Shown one piece after another: positions 42,730 through 52,562 of a stretch of 64,000 nt of DNA. This stretch comes from Legionella_C sp048541585 (GTDB lineage Bacteria; Pseudomonadota; Gammaproteobacteria; Legionellales; Legionellaceae). The position numbers and the translations under genes are program-made. Every line of letters begins with the position of its first letter. Positions within the stretch are counted from its first letter, which is position 1. Location: NCBI RefSeq assembly GCF_048541585.1, contig NZ_CP183308.1, positions 1 to 64,000 on the forward strand, given 5' to 3'. The notes under the pieces were generated by a model. The model was not told where the DNA came from and made no database searches. It worked only from the letters and a program-made list of their open reading frames with translations.

Positions 42730-44187
42730 TTAATGTGTCGAGTGTTGCATGGTTAAAGCAGGTACCTTAACGCCTGAATAACTCATAATTGTCATCATGC
42801 CACTTTCCTGATGATAGAGCATATGACAATGCAACATCCAATTGCCTGGATTATCGGTATCAAATTGTACTTTAACTGTGGAGTTAGGTCGTACTAAAAC
42901 GGTGTCATGGAGCAATCCGCCATCAATTTTTTTACCATCAATTTCAGTGACTTCAAACACGTGACCATGCAGATGCATCGGATGAGCCATCATCGTCTTG
43001 TTGTTAAACACCATTTCCACCCGTTGATTATCACTCACCTTTAATGGATTAATCTTAGGCCACACCTGATTATTAATTGTCCAAACATAGCGCATCATGT
43101 CGCCTTCTAAATTAACCATTAACGTTTGGCCAGGGGCTTTTTTTGGTAAAGGCGTTGCCGCTTTAAATTGAAATTCTTGGTCATAGTTAAGCGCTCCTGC
43201 TGTTGACACGGCCCGTTCATTAAGTAATGGAATTTTAGCATTTGGCGTTGCTAAAATAAGTCCTGTTTGCAACTTGGTCCCTTCACCTTGTGCAAGAATG
43301 GGATAAGCATTAACGCCCACTGGAATGGTAACCATGACATCAAGACGTTGTCCGACGGCCAACTGAAACTGGTTGCCTTTCACAGGCTTTATCGCTTCAC
43401 CGTCAATCGCAATCGCTTCCCCTGATAGAAAGCCCGTGTTTATAAAAAAATTAGTCATGGCAGCGCCTGCGATAAAGCGCAAACGTACCTTATCGCCTGG
43501 CTTAACTTGGATGACTTCAGGATTTTTTAACGTCCGGTAATTAGTTAAAAACGCATCATATGCCACATCATTTAAATCAGTCGCTGTTTGTTTTTTCATC
43601 GGCATGCCAGACATCCCATTACCATGTTGCATACCAGGCATGTTTCCTTTTTTTAACTCAGCAAAAATAACCTCTGGCTTTTTAAAACTAAAGTCCCCAA
43701 TAAACACGGTGACTTCTTTGTTAGAAGGCACATCATTGGGGTCTTCAATAATCAACGGTGCGGATAAAAATTGCTGCACTTGTAAATCATGATGCGAATG
43801 CATCCAATAAGTGCCTGATTGCTTAAGCTTAAAGCGATAATGATATCCTCCCCCGGCAGGAATGGGCGGCTGTGTGACATAAGGCACCCCATCTTGATTA
43901 TTAGGCACGATTAACCCATGCCAATGAAGCACAGTTGGTTTATCGGTTTGATTTTTAACCGTTACGTCAAACATCTCACCTTTCATACCTCGATAACCCC
44001 ACGTACCATCCGGTTGCTCAATACGAAACAAATCCACACGCTTCCCATTGACTTGGACTTGATATTTTTTAATAAGCAGTTGAGAGGGCGTGGTTGCTTG
44101 AGTAGACAAGGCGTTTGTCTTAGCAACCGCTGCATTGAAAGCGAGCATGGTCAATACCATGCTCTTTAAGGTATTAGGTAATAGCAT
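42730..44187 (-). CDS. Multicopper oxidase (CueO/CopA-like)
   Basis: A 485-residue exported oxidase. All four copper-ligand blocks are visible: HWHGLIVPN, YWMHSHHD, HPMHLHGHVFEV and GNWMLHCHMLYHQESGMM, the last with the type 1 copper ligands. A Met-rich insert (MPGMQHGNGMSGMPMKK) near residue 180 is typical of cuprous oxidases such as CueO. It would oxidise Cu(I) in the periplasm. A signal peptide of about 22 residues ends near VAKTNA; no twin-arginine motif is obvious, which is unusual for CueO-type enzymes. Confidence 0.93.
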   Translation of the reverse strand: MLLPNTLKSMVLTMLAFNAAVAKTNALSTQATTPSQLLIKKYQVQVNGKRVDLFRIEQPDGTWGYRGMKGEMFDVTVKNQTDKPTVLHWHGLIVPNNQDGVPYVTQPPIPAGGGYHYRFKLKQSGTYWMHSHHDLQVQQFLSAPLIIEDPNDVPSNKEVTVFIGDFSFKKPEVIFAELKKGNMPGMQHGNGMSGMPMKKQTATDLNDVAYDAFLTNYRTLKNPEVIQVKPGDKVRLRFIAGAAMTNFFINTGFLSGEAIAIDGEAIKPVKGNQFQLAVGQRLDVMVTIPVGVNAYPILAQGEGTKLQTGLILATPNAKIPLLNERAVSTAGALNYDQEFQFKAATPLPKKAPGQTLMVNLEGDMMRYVWTINNQVWPKINPLKVSDNQRVEMVFNNKTMMAHPMHLHGHVFEVTEIDGKKIDGGLLHDTVLVRPNSTVKVQFDTDNPGNWMLHCHMLYHQESGMMTIMSYSGVKVPALTMQHSTH

Positions 44188-44390
44188 GATAAAAAGTCCT
44201 TAATTAGCGGGAGGCAACTGATAAACTACTTAACATTTTTTGTAATTCACTCCAGTTAACAAAAGAAAAGGCACACTTAAACTAAGACGTGCTTGTAAAA
44301 ATAAGTGACACCTTACTAAATGAAGCATAGATTTTTCAACTTACCTTTTTATTTATTAGCTTAATTATTAGTGAATGCATATTAATAATT

Positions 44391-45320
44391 TTAGAATTTT
44401 TCCTTATCAGCTAGGTTAGTAGCCAGGCTACAAAAGTTATCTTTATCAGGGCTTTTTTTATATTCAGTTTGTAATGTTGTATGTTGAATATTAAATTGCG
44501 TTAGCAACATTTTCTGAACGTTGACTCTTACTAACTCTCCGCTAGCCTTTGTATCGATGACAAGATGTGCTGTGAGGCTAATTTTATTACTTGTAATAGC
44601 CCAAATATGTAAGTCATGTACTTCTACTACCTCTTCTACTTGTGCCATTTTATTTTTAATTTTTTCTAAATCAATACCTGCTGGTACGCCTTCTAACAGA
44701 ATATTAATCGTCTCTTTTAAGAGCAGCCAAGTGCGAGGCAAAACCCATAAGCCAATTAAAACAGCAATAGCAGAGTCTATCCAACCCCATCCGAAAAATC
44801 GGATGAAAAGTGCCGCTATAATAACGCCTAAAGAGCCTAACATATCACTCCATACTTCAAGATACGCACTTTTAAGATTTAGGCTTTCATCCTTAGTCCG
44901 AGATAAAAGATACATTGAAATTAAATTAACGATTAAGCCAATGGAGGCTATAATTAACATGCCTAGAGAAGAAATCTCTGGCGGTTGCTTTAACCGCTGA
45001 TAAGCCTCAAATAAAATATAGAGTGCTACTAAAAAAAGCAAGCCCGCATTAAATGCAGCTGCTAAAATTTCAAAGCGATAATAACCAAAGGTACGACGAG
45101 CATCTGCTGGACGTCGGCTTACTCGTATAGCAATCAATGCAATTACAAGGGCCGTTACATCTGTTAGCATATGCGCTGCATCCGATAATAAGGCAAGGCT
45201 TCCTGTGATAATTCCGCCAACCACTTCAGCAATTAAAAACCCGCCTGTTAATAAAAGAGCCAACCAAAGTGAGCGCTCCTTTGAAGACTCCTTTAAATCT
45301 TGATGAGCAGCTTTATTCAT
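44391..45320 (-). CDS. czcD: CDF-family metal efflux transporter (CzcD-like)
   Basis: A 309-residue cation-diffusion-facilitator with six helices: LLSDAAHMLTDV (metal-site HxxxD), WSDMLGSLGV (second site with D), and a cytoplasmic domain VHDLHIWAITSNKISLTAHL. These proteins exchange Zn, Cd or Co for protons. The start at 45320 has TTAGGAG upstream; a TTG five codons earlier only extends the frame. It is followed upstream by a patatin-like gene in the same orientation. Confidence 0.92.
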   Translation of the reverse strand: MNKAAHQDLKESSKERSLWLALLLTGGFLIAEVVGGIITGSLALLSDAAHMLTDVTALVIALIAIRVSRRPADARRTFGYYRFEILAAAFNAGLLFLVALYILFEAYQRLKQPPEISSLGMLIIASIGLIVNLISMYLLSRTKDESLNLKSAYLEVWSDMLGSLGVIIAALFIRFFGWGWIDSAIAVLIGLWVLPRTWLLLKETINILLEGVPAGIDLEKIKNKMAQVEEVVEVHDLHIWAITSNKISLTAHLVIDTKASGELVRVNVQKMLLTQFNIQHTTLQTEYKKSPDKDNFCSLATNLADKEKF

Positions 45321-45358
45321 TATTTCTCCTAACAAGGCTAATAGATTACTCTTTTTAT

Positions 45359-46531
45359 TTAAAGCGATTTATGTATTTCTTTACCATGCATAACTATTTT
45401 TTGCTCAGTTTTGTGAGCAAACATATCATATAAAACCACACTAACATTGTTTGGGATGGGTTGCCTCCACACTGATTCTTTAAGAGCATGAGAGGCTTGC
45501 TTATAACCTATATCTATATTTTTTTTAACAGCCGCTTCAGTAAAATTATAGTCCTTAGATGAACGATCGCTCTTCTGCGCATGGCGGTGAAACTTTACTA
45601 GCGTCATTTTTGTTGTACTTCCCATTAAAGGGACATTTTTATACTGAGGCTTCTTTTTATGATAAGCTGGTAAAAGATTATAAATTTCTTTGAGTGTATA
45701 GCGTAAATCCTGATTTTCGCAAAAATTATTTAAACTATGCTGATAATTGCTGTTATAAATAATTTCTTTCTGTTTTAACAGTACCTTATCTAGCGAATTC
45801 GGCAAGGCTCCATCAGGGTCAAAAAGCTGCATCATAAAACAAAGGGTATTTACACTGGGCAAATCATTTAATATTATTTCAAGCGAGCTGTTATTCACTA
45901 AAGCACCATCCCAGTAATACTCATTGTCAATCTTTACTGCTGGAAAACCTGGAGGTAAGGCACCACTAGCCATGATATGTTCGATTTCAATATACTGCTT
46001 TGCTGAATCAAATTGCACTTGTTGACCGGTGCTTAATTGAACCGCCGATAATGTTAGACGCATCTCGCCATTATTAAGAATATCGAAATCAATTAACTCC
46101 TTAAGCGTCTCTTTCAACAACGAAGTATCATAAAAGCTCACGTTGTCTGGTGTCTCTTGAGATAAAAAATGAGGGTTAATTGGCCTTGGAGAAAAAAACC
46201 CTGGCTGCCCCCAAAGCAGAGCGACTTGAGCTTGCCAAACATCATTTAATTCACTCAGATTCATTGGATTAAACAATAAAGGCCACCAATTTAAATAACT
46301 AGGTGTGACAATTCTTTGCCAAAATTCTTTTAATTTTGGCAGGCGCTTCTCTGGCTTATTGCCTGCTACAATAGCAGCATTAATAGCCCCAATAGAAATT
46401 CCACTTACCCAGTTAACTAAATAGCCAGCCCTCCATAGCGCTTCATAAACACCGACTTGAAATGCCCCTAAAGCACCGCCACCTTCAAATAAAAAAGCAA
46501 TCCTGTCCCATTTTTTGTCATCTTTATCCAT
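45359..46531 (-). CDS. Patatin-like phospholipase
   Basis: A 390-residue enzyme with the patatin catalytic dyad and oxyanion elements: FLFEGGGALGAFQVGVYEAL (Gly-rich loop), SGISIGAINAAIVAG (Ser in GxSxG) and WDGALVNNSSLEI (DG-A). Patatin phospholipases hydrolyse membrane lipids; in Legionella many are secreted effectors, but no secretion signal is claimed. It lies just upstream of the CDF transporter and may be in its transcript. Confidence 0.9.
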   Translation of the reverse strand: MDKDDKKWDRIAFLFEGGGALGAFQVGVYEALWRAGYLVNWVSGISIGAINAAIVAGNKPEKRLPKLKEFWQRIVTPSYLNWWPLLFNPMNLSELNDVWQAQVALLWGQPGFFSPRPINPHFLSQETPDNVSFYDTSLLKETLKELIDFDILNNGEMRLTLSAVQLSTGQQVQFDSAKQYIEIEHIMASGALPPGFPAVKIDNEYYWDGALVNNSSLEIILNDLPSVNTLCFMMQLFDPDGALPNSLDKVLLKQKEIIYNSNYQHSLNNFCENQDLRYTLKEIYNLLPAYHKKKPQYKNVPLMGSTTKMTLVKFHRHAQKSDRSSKDYNFTEAAVKKNIDIGYKQASHALKESVWRQPIPNNVSVVLYDMFAHKTEQKIVMHGKEIHKSL

Positions 46532-46793
46532 TATTTAGGCTCTGTATTTTATATTTGATTTATCTATTTAAAAGACAAAATACCCAAGATGAGCTAGAGT
46601 AATTTTTTTTCAAAAAGCTTATCTTAATTTAGAGTCCTCTTGATAACGTGCCTGCTTCAAGGCTATTACCTACTAAAAAAATTAATTAAATTTATTTACT
46701 TCAATCCTTGGATAGACACCTAGATAGAATTGCTAAATTCAATCTAACATAGCTAATACAAATTTTAATTCTTTTCAAGGCTCGCCTTATTCG

Positions 46794-46955
46794 TTATTTA
46801 TTTTGATGTACATGCCCACCATCGCCGCCAAAATCACCTGGATAAATCTCTGACTTAGGTTCTTGCTTAGTAGTCTGATTGCAAGCTATGAGATTTAAAC
46901 TTAATAATAATGAACTCATTAAAAAGAAAAGTTTTTTATACCTTAGATGACTCAT
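46794..46955 (-). CDS. Short lipoprotein
   Basis: A 53-residue frame with AAGGAG seven bases before the ATG and a lipoprotein signal (LLLSLNLIACNQ). The mature part is short, acidic, Gly-rich and ends GGDGGHVHQNK, with two histidines that could hold metal. I know no family. The low-GC 238 bases before the next gene (patatin) and the stretch 46956-47029 are empty. Confidence 0.5.
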   Translation of the reverse strand: MSHLRYKKLFFLMSSLLLSLNLIACNQTTKQEPKSEIYPGDFGGDGGHVHQNK

Positions 46956-47029
46956 TGATAACTCCTTATCATCAAAGGGTAGCTATATCCACCATACTAT
47001 AATCCATATCGGTAATATAGTTTTTTTCA

Positions 47030-47752
47030 TTAAGTAATTACCTTAATAAGATTAGATAAATTTAATAAGCGCAAACCATTGGCAACTACAATTAAACTTG
47101 CCCCATATCGGCAAAAACAGCCATCCAAAGTGTAGCCAAACCGCCAAGTACTAAACTAAAGAAAATAATTTTAATGATAATGGATAAGCTAATATTTTGC
47201 CGTAAAATGCGTGCAGTTTTACGGCTTAAGTCTATATAGTAGGGCAGCAACATTAAATTATCATTCATTAACGCCACATTCGCTGTCTCTAACGCTGTGG
47301 ACGTTCCTTTGCCCATGGGCAAAACTAATGGATGCCCCTTAGATTAATCCCGTCACTAAACATCCCATCTGTTTTATATTGTTCTAACAAGCGATTGATA
47401 GCTTGCATTTTTTTAGCAGGTAAAATATTGGCTTTCACTTCATCAATACCCATAAGCCTGGAAATAGCATGCGCCGTAATAGCATTGTCGCCTGTTAACA
47501 TCACTGTTTTTATGCCTTGACCGTGCAAGGATTTAATCGCTTCTTGGCTTTGAGCACGAAGGGTATCGGCTACGACAAAAATAGCCAATACGGTTTTACT
47601 ATTGCTCAATATCACCGTGGTTTTTCCTTCCTCTTCCAACCGCTTCAGGTATTTCTCTACTCTTAAGCTCCAAAGTTTATTGTCTTCTGCCAACTGATAA
47701 TAAAGTGCTTGATTAATAAATTTTTTTATACCACGTCCAAGCAGCGCCAAGA
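47030..47752 (-). pseudogene. Decayed C-terminal half of a CadA/ZntA-type P-type ATPase
   Basis: Fragments match the C-terminal part of the intact ATPase at 52562-54706: LEEEGKTTVILSNS, GIKTVMLTGDNAITAH and LATLWMAVFADMG. The GDGIN hinge is damaged (FSDGINLRGIH then a frameshift at about 47322), and the end is shifted by a lost G in a G run near 47095-47098. The N-terminus is missing beyond 47752. It borders an ISAs1 element and is a diverged duplicate, not a functional pump. Confidence 0.85.
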
Positions 47753-48426
47753 ACTTCTCTACATGAAGTAGAGGTTAATTAGGGTGCTCTTAATTAAAGT
47801 ATGAAACCAAGGCCTGTGCTACTCAGGGGCTTTTCATGAACAATTTTAAAGCAATAGCAGGGTCAAAAGATAATCCAAATTCCAGCTAACCTGCTTTAAC
47901 CTAGATCGAACACTTCGTTTTTTACCTTCAGGTAATTTTGACTTTACCAGAAATAATAAAAGTCGTTTGATTTTTGCAAAATTAGTAGCAGCAATTTTAT
48001 CATATTTTTTGTCCGCATCGTGTAAATGTACATTAAGTTCCCAATGGTATTCATTTTCAATGGACCAGTGATTTCTAACATAAGATGCCAACTTACTGCT
48101 AACCTCATGATTGCTTACATACTAACGCCATTGAGCAGTAGTTCCCGTTTATTGTTCTCTGATGAAATGGTTTCTGTAGTAATAATGGTTTTAATACCTG
48201 GAAGTTAGACCAGCCATGCCTTCTCTGGCAAAGAAAAAGCAAAATAGCGATATCTTACCAGTCGGCCATGACTATCGTCAAATTGGTCTTCAATTAAATT
48301 GACTGGCTTCTCACCATATTTTTTTGAGTAATCAACAACCGCATTAAATAATAATGGCTGATTGTTCTTTAACCCAATTACAAAATTCCCTCCTTTGCTC
48401 AGAATAGATTTTAGAATACTTGTCTG

Positions 48427-50614
48427 GTCGGATAAGTAGTGACTGTTACTAATCACCACTCTCCTAAGAACCGTGCATGCGAGTTTCCCGGCACACGGCT
48501 CAAGCCTTTATGAAGCCATTAATTGACCCAGCAACTTCTTCTCCGCATCATATCGTTTTTGTTCGGTAATCTTCATTTGCTGTAAGTTCATACGGCGTTT
48601 TTGAAAATATTCCTTATCGTCAGGCAAAAAGGGATTAGCCTTTGCTCTGATTTTGATATGTCGACGAATGGGGGTGTACCCAGCTCTATATAGTGGATAT
48701 ATCTGTTTATCTCCATTATTTTTCTTATAGAGGGTGCAAAACACCCATTTTTGGGTGCCAACTCAGGCAAAATATTTGTCTTTTACCCAACGTGCACCTT
48801 TGTTCGGGTGTCTTCTCTTGGCCCATCGCCACAGCATCCAGAAGATAGCATTGTCTACGTATTCAAAACTTTTTTGCGATACCCCATGCCTGTAGTAGTT
48901 TACCTATCCTCGTATTTTAGGATTGATAGCTAGTAAGAGCTTTAGTGTCGTGCTAGTTTTGTTGGCATTGATGACTTCTTGAATACTTGCTAGAAAGCTT
49001 TTTATACTTTCTTTACTTGGCTTAGTCAGTAACTTTTTATTGTACTTCCTAATATTGAACCCAAGAAAATCAAAACCCTCATCAATGTGTGTTATTCGCG
49101 TTTTCTCCTCCGAGAGTTCTAAGCTTCTTTCAGAAAGAAATCGTACAATAGCTGGTTTGATTTTATGTTCCAGTAACTCTTTTGTATCCGCTGTTACAAT
49201 AAAATCATCGGCATATCTCACTAAGTGAACTTTATCGGCTTTCTTAGTCATCGAATAAATTAAGTATTCCATGCCATCAAGCACCATATTAGCCAACGTT
49301 GGCGAGATAACGCCGCCCTGTGGGGTTCCAGCAGTTGTTTCACACCATTGATTTTCGTAGACATATCCAGCTTTTAACCATTTACTTAAAGTTATTTGAT
49401 CCGTAGGAACACTTTCCTTCAACCACTCATGATTAATTTTATCAAAGCACGCTTTGATATCTCCCTCAAGAACCCACTGAGCCGATTTTTTCTTCGCTAA
49501 TACACAGAAGCATTGTTCAATTGCATCCATACATCGTCGATATGGCCGAAAACCATAAGAGTGTTTATCTGCGACAGTTTCTGCTACAGGCTCCAAGGTT
49601 AATAAGTATAGCGCTTGCTGGGCTCTATCGTATAACGTTGGAATCCCTAATGGTCGTTGTTTACCGTTCTTTTTGGGAATCATCACTCGTCGAAGTGGCT
49701 GTGGTTTGTAGCCTCGTCGTTTGAGTGTTTTGACTGCTGTAATTTTCTGAATCGAGTCCTTCCAAAGGATGTTGTCAACCCCCGGAGTTTTGGCACCACG
49801 GCTTTCACTGACTCGCTTAACTGCAAGTAGTTTTGCATGATACGAGTGAGTGAGCATCCATTGCAATGCCTTAACTTTGCCGTAGCGCTTCTCTTTTGTT
49901 GCCTTAGCAATACGCATTTGCAGTCGCTTTACTTCTCTAGATACTATTGACCATTCGATGGTGTCCCAGTTTTCCAGATTAGCTGAAGGCGCACCAGTTG
50001 AATTACCTGTCATTTGCTTTCCCTCATACTTGCGATTCTTCAAATTCTCTTGCCATTAAAGACCAGATGAACGTCTGCTCACTTTCGTGCCAGGAAAAAA
50101 ACCTGTATCTACCTCATTACAAGGTAGCATTTGCTTCTTTCATCCTCCTGTCCTGCTGCCTTATCAGTTTATCTCACAATAAACTTACCGATAAACTCGG
50201 GAGACAACAGGGTTTCCACGTTCCGATATCCTGACAAATTTACTTAGGCTCTTTCTCTCAACCGACAGAGGTATTATCCGAGATGCAGGAGGAACGCAAC
50301 CTGCATACTTCTCTGCAGCACTATTTTGGTTAAAGCCTGTCAGCACTTTTGGCTCATTCGCGATAACGGTTGTTGTATGAAAGTTCACTTACATTAGCCA
50401 TATAACTTATCCCTAGCTCCTCACCGCATAGTGCTTGCAGTTTTGGTTGCCTTTCACAAGGCTTCTTACGGTTTTCCGTGGCTACATTGTCCTTGACGCT
50501 TCACACCACTCCGTTGCCAGAGTCGCATGGTCAAGTAGGGAACTGCTATCGGAATAGCAGGTTAACTCAGGCGAACCCCTGGTTAACAGTCAGAATATCA
50601 ACCTCGTGTCGCAC
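48427..50614 (-). mobile_element. Group II intron inserted in the ISAs1 transposase
   Basis: The 5' end is GTGCGACACG (50614 downward). Domain V is a perfect-length 34-nt hairpin, 48468-48501, with the AGC-type catalytic start GAGCC and GGUUC closing. Domain VI (48430-48464) has a stem with a single bulged A (plus position 48433) seven bases from the 3' end, the branch point. The intron ends in AC at 48427. Excision joins a Cys codon to a Gln codon in the transposase frame. The encoded protein lies in domain IV. Confidence 0.88.
48508..50013 (-). pseudogene. ltrA: Group II intron reverse transcriptase/maturase with two nonsense codons
   Basis: The RT is clear: TPGVDNILW, RPLGIPTLYDRAQQALYLL, HSYGFRPYRRCMDAIEQCF, GTPQGGVISPTLANMVLDGM and VRYADDFIVTA (YADD). 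The frame meets TAG at 48904-48906 in the maturase domain (where Trp is expected, NPKIRG-W-VNYYRHG) and TGA at 48763-48765 (KDKYFA then VGTQKWVFCTLY), then continues in the same frame to 48508. So the protein would lose its C-terminal maturase. Start at 50013 has AGGGAAAG upstream; the frame extends ten codons. Confidence 0.85.
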
Positions 50615-51133
50615 ACATCCTATGGCATCAATAGAAACAGTACATCCTTCCATTTCCAGCAATAATGGTATTGCCTTTATTTCATTAGATTTGTAGTCAA
50701 TTGTTACATCAGCCAACACCAGCTTATTAGAAAAACTCCAGGCTCTGACCAGTTTTATGGCGCGTATTTCTTTTATAACTAACCCTAATGTACCTTCGAT
50801 AAGCGTGCTCCAGACCGATGATCTAATGGTTGAAAACAAGCGTCGAAATGTACTTGTAGCAGGGACCTGTTTGTTAAATCCACATACCTTGAAAGCAATT
50901 ACCGGCGTGATTCAGCAAAAACAACAATATCATCCCAACTTTCAGCGCCACAAAAAATTGCACAAATTGAAATAAATAAAAGAGTGGGTAAGGGATAAAT
51001 TATTTTATTTACAACACAGGGATCTTCTATCGTAGATAACAAATCAATCACTGCTGACATTTAAAGTCCATGTAACATTAAAATTAGCAATTCTACATTA
51101 TTATGCTTTAAAATTGTCCGTCAAAAGCCCCTG

Positions 51134-51734
51134 GGTCAGAAGCACAGGTAACAGCGGTGTTAATTTTGTTAATAGCAGAAGGACAATCGATAATAACCAA
51201 ATCATAGTTATTGCGAATTGGCTTTATAGTGTCTCTTACTAGGTCTTTGAGGTTAGTAGATGATTGAGTCAACTCGGTATCTAATCTAGAGTTATTTAAA
51301 TTAGAGGGATAAGGTGAAGGTTGTCTGATAACTCAACAATAGAATTTTCAACTGGCACCTTATCTCTGAATAAGTTTAGTCATACAGGTTTGTCCCGAGC
51401 CTCTACATTAAAGGCCGTGTTAAATTACCTTGTGGGTCAAAGTCAATAGCTAGAATCCTAGCTCGTAATGACTTGCTCTAACTGCTAAACAGAAGGAAAG
51501 AGATGTTTTTCCAACCCCTCCTTTAACAATCTGAAATGAAATAATGGCGCTAGGGTATTTAAATCCTCTTTCTTCAAAAAGCTTTCTTATGCCTTCAGAG
51601 GGTATAATTTTCCTACGGTTATTTAGTGTCGGTATATTATGCGACTTAAGCCCCTTGTAAACACCCTGAATAGTCATGCAGCCCAAACAATCGGCTAATT
51701 CCAAACAAGTAATCGTATTTTTGAACTTTTTCAT
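51134..51734 (-). pseudogene. Second ParA-type ATPase, decayed and cut by the ISAs1 element
   Basis: The N-terminal part (51450-51734) has an HTH segment (LADCLGCMTIQGVYKGLKS) and a ParA Walker A, IVKGGVGKTSLSF. After frameshifts, ARILAIDFDPQGNLTR and NYDLVIIDCPSAINKINTAV appear, ending in the ISAs1 end at 51133. It is distinct from the working parA at 26.5-27.6 kb. It may be the trace of another replicon that fused with this one. Confidence 0.75.
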
Positions 51735-51891
51735 GCCACCGTAATAACAAGTTCAATAAAAACATCATTTACTCATAATAAATGAAACCACGTTAATATT
51801 AAACAGTTATTTAAATATGATGTATGTGGCTTATAAAAGGATTTAGTAAGGTAACTATGGAGGCTGTGGTAGCGCGTATATTTATCCGGGT

Positions 51892-52374
51892 TTATTTATC
51901 TTCTTTTTTAATAAAAGATATATTTCCTGTTCTTTCCAAAATTGCAGAGTCAACTAAGGAATAATTCTCTGTGTTTAATTGTTGACGTAATTGAGCCAAC
52001 AGATCATTTTCGCTAATGCTAAAGCGACGCATACTTTTATAATCTAATACACCATCTTTTATTAAATAATGGGAACATCCTTTAAATAAAAACCCTAGTT
52101 TAGTAAAGAAAAAGCAAAGCTTAGATAAAATAAGGTGAAGAATAATTAGGGTTAATAAGGCTTCAACTGTAATTCCTAGGGAGCTGGCACCAGCAATACC
52201 TCTGCTGATTATCCCTCCAGAAATAGCAATAATTAAAAAATCTAAAGGTGTGCTTATATTAAAGCGGTGGTTGGTGAATCGAAACAACAAGACACTCAAA
52301 CAAAATAAAATAATACATCGAATCCATGAGCAAAAATAACTTGGATCGGTGTTAATCCAATGCAGATAATCCAT
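51892..52374 (-). CDS. DUF421 membrane protein
   Basis: A 160-residue protein with three N-terminal hydrophobic segments and a cytoplasmic DUF421 domain containing LIKDGVLDYKSMRRFSISEND and LLAQLRQQLNTENYSLVDSA, like YcaP/YetF. I start at 52374 (CAGGAG eight bases upstream); the frame up to 52611 runs over the small gene and the ATPase end. It is the last gene of the metal operon (ArsR-regulator, zinc ribbon, ATPase, small membrane protein, this). Its role is unknown. Confidence 0.75.
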   Translation of the reverse strand: MDYLHWINTDPSYFCSWIRCIILFCLSVLLFRFTNHRFNISTPLDFLIIAISGGIISRGIAGASSLGITVEALLTLIILHLILSKLCFFFTKLGFLFKGCSHYLIKDGVLDYKSMRRFSISENDLLAQLRQQLNTENYSLVDSAILERTGNISFIKKEDK

Positions 52375-52397
52375 AACTACTCCTGTTACTTTATTAA

Positions 52398-52562
52398 CTA
52401 TAAGGCGGCTGATATGCCATGTAAGAAAAAGATAGCAAAAATCAGTACAATAATTAAAAAAGCCGCCCATGGTAGCGATTTTTTTCTTTGATAAAAAATA
52501 ATAATGAAAATAAGAATTAATAACCCAATAAGACCGCTCGTTATCCAAAAATTTACTGTCAT
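52398..52562 (-). CDS. Small membrane protein downstream of the metal ATPase
   Basis: A 54-residue frame with two hydrophobic helices separated by QRKKS: LIGLLILIFIIIFY and FLIIVLIFAIFFLHGI. Its ATG shares one base with the ATPase stop (TAATG), so translation is likely coupled. I know no family. It could be an accessory subunit of the pump. Confidence 0.6.
   Translation of the reverse strand: MTVNFWITSGLIGLLILIFIIIFYQRKKSLPWAAFLIIVLIFAIFFLHGISAAL

Larger units (their letters stand above)
47846..51060 (-). pseudogene. ISAs1-family transposase, degenerate and intron-interrupted
   Basis: Exon 1 (50615-51060) opens MSAVIDLLSTIEDPC, then CGAESWDDIVVFAESRR (a stop follows), TFRRLFSTI and KSNEIKAIPLLLEMEGCTV, ending SIDAIGC. 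Exon 2 (47846-48426) resumes QTSILKSILSKGGNFVIGLK, then HGRLVRYRYFAFSLPEKAW and YVRNHWSIENEYHWELNVHL. Joined, they read through the ISAs1 core without a break at the junction. Stops and frameshifts elsewhere in both exons (for example near 50925, 50800 and 48100-48205) mean the transposase is dead even after splicing. Confidence 0.82.
47824..51133 (-). mobile_element. ISAs1-family insertion sequence carrying a group II intron
   Basis: Inverted ends CAGGGGCTTTT (47824-47834 plus; complement ending at 51133) continue with similarity for about 26 bases, including ACAATTTTAAAGCA. Total length is 3310 bp, but subtracting the 2188-bp intron leaves 1122 bp, normal for ISAs1 elements. No target duplication is visible at the ends. 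It sits between a broken P-type ATPase and a broken parA, suggesting a rearrangement across the element. Confidence 0.82.

Noticed and set aside
44521..45000. 159-codon plus-strand frame
   Set aside because: Antisense shadow of the CDF transporter gene, with no coding signature of its own.
47756..47772. CTCTAC/GTAGAG palindrome that could be a MerR-type (CadR) operator
   Set aside because: It lies at the broken edge of an ATPase pseudogene with no MerR gene and no -35/-10 pair at the required spacing.
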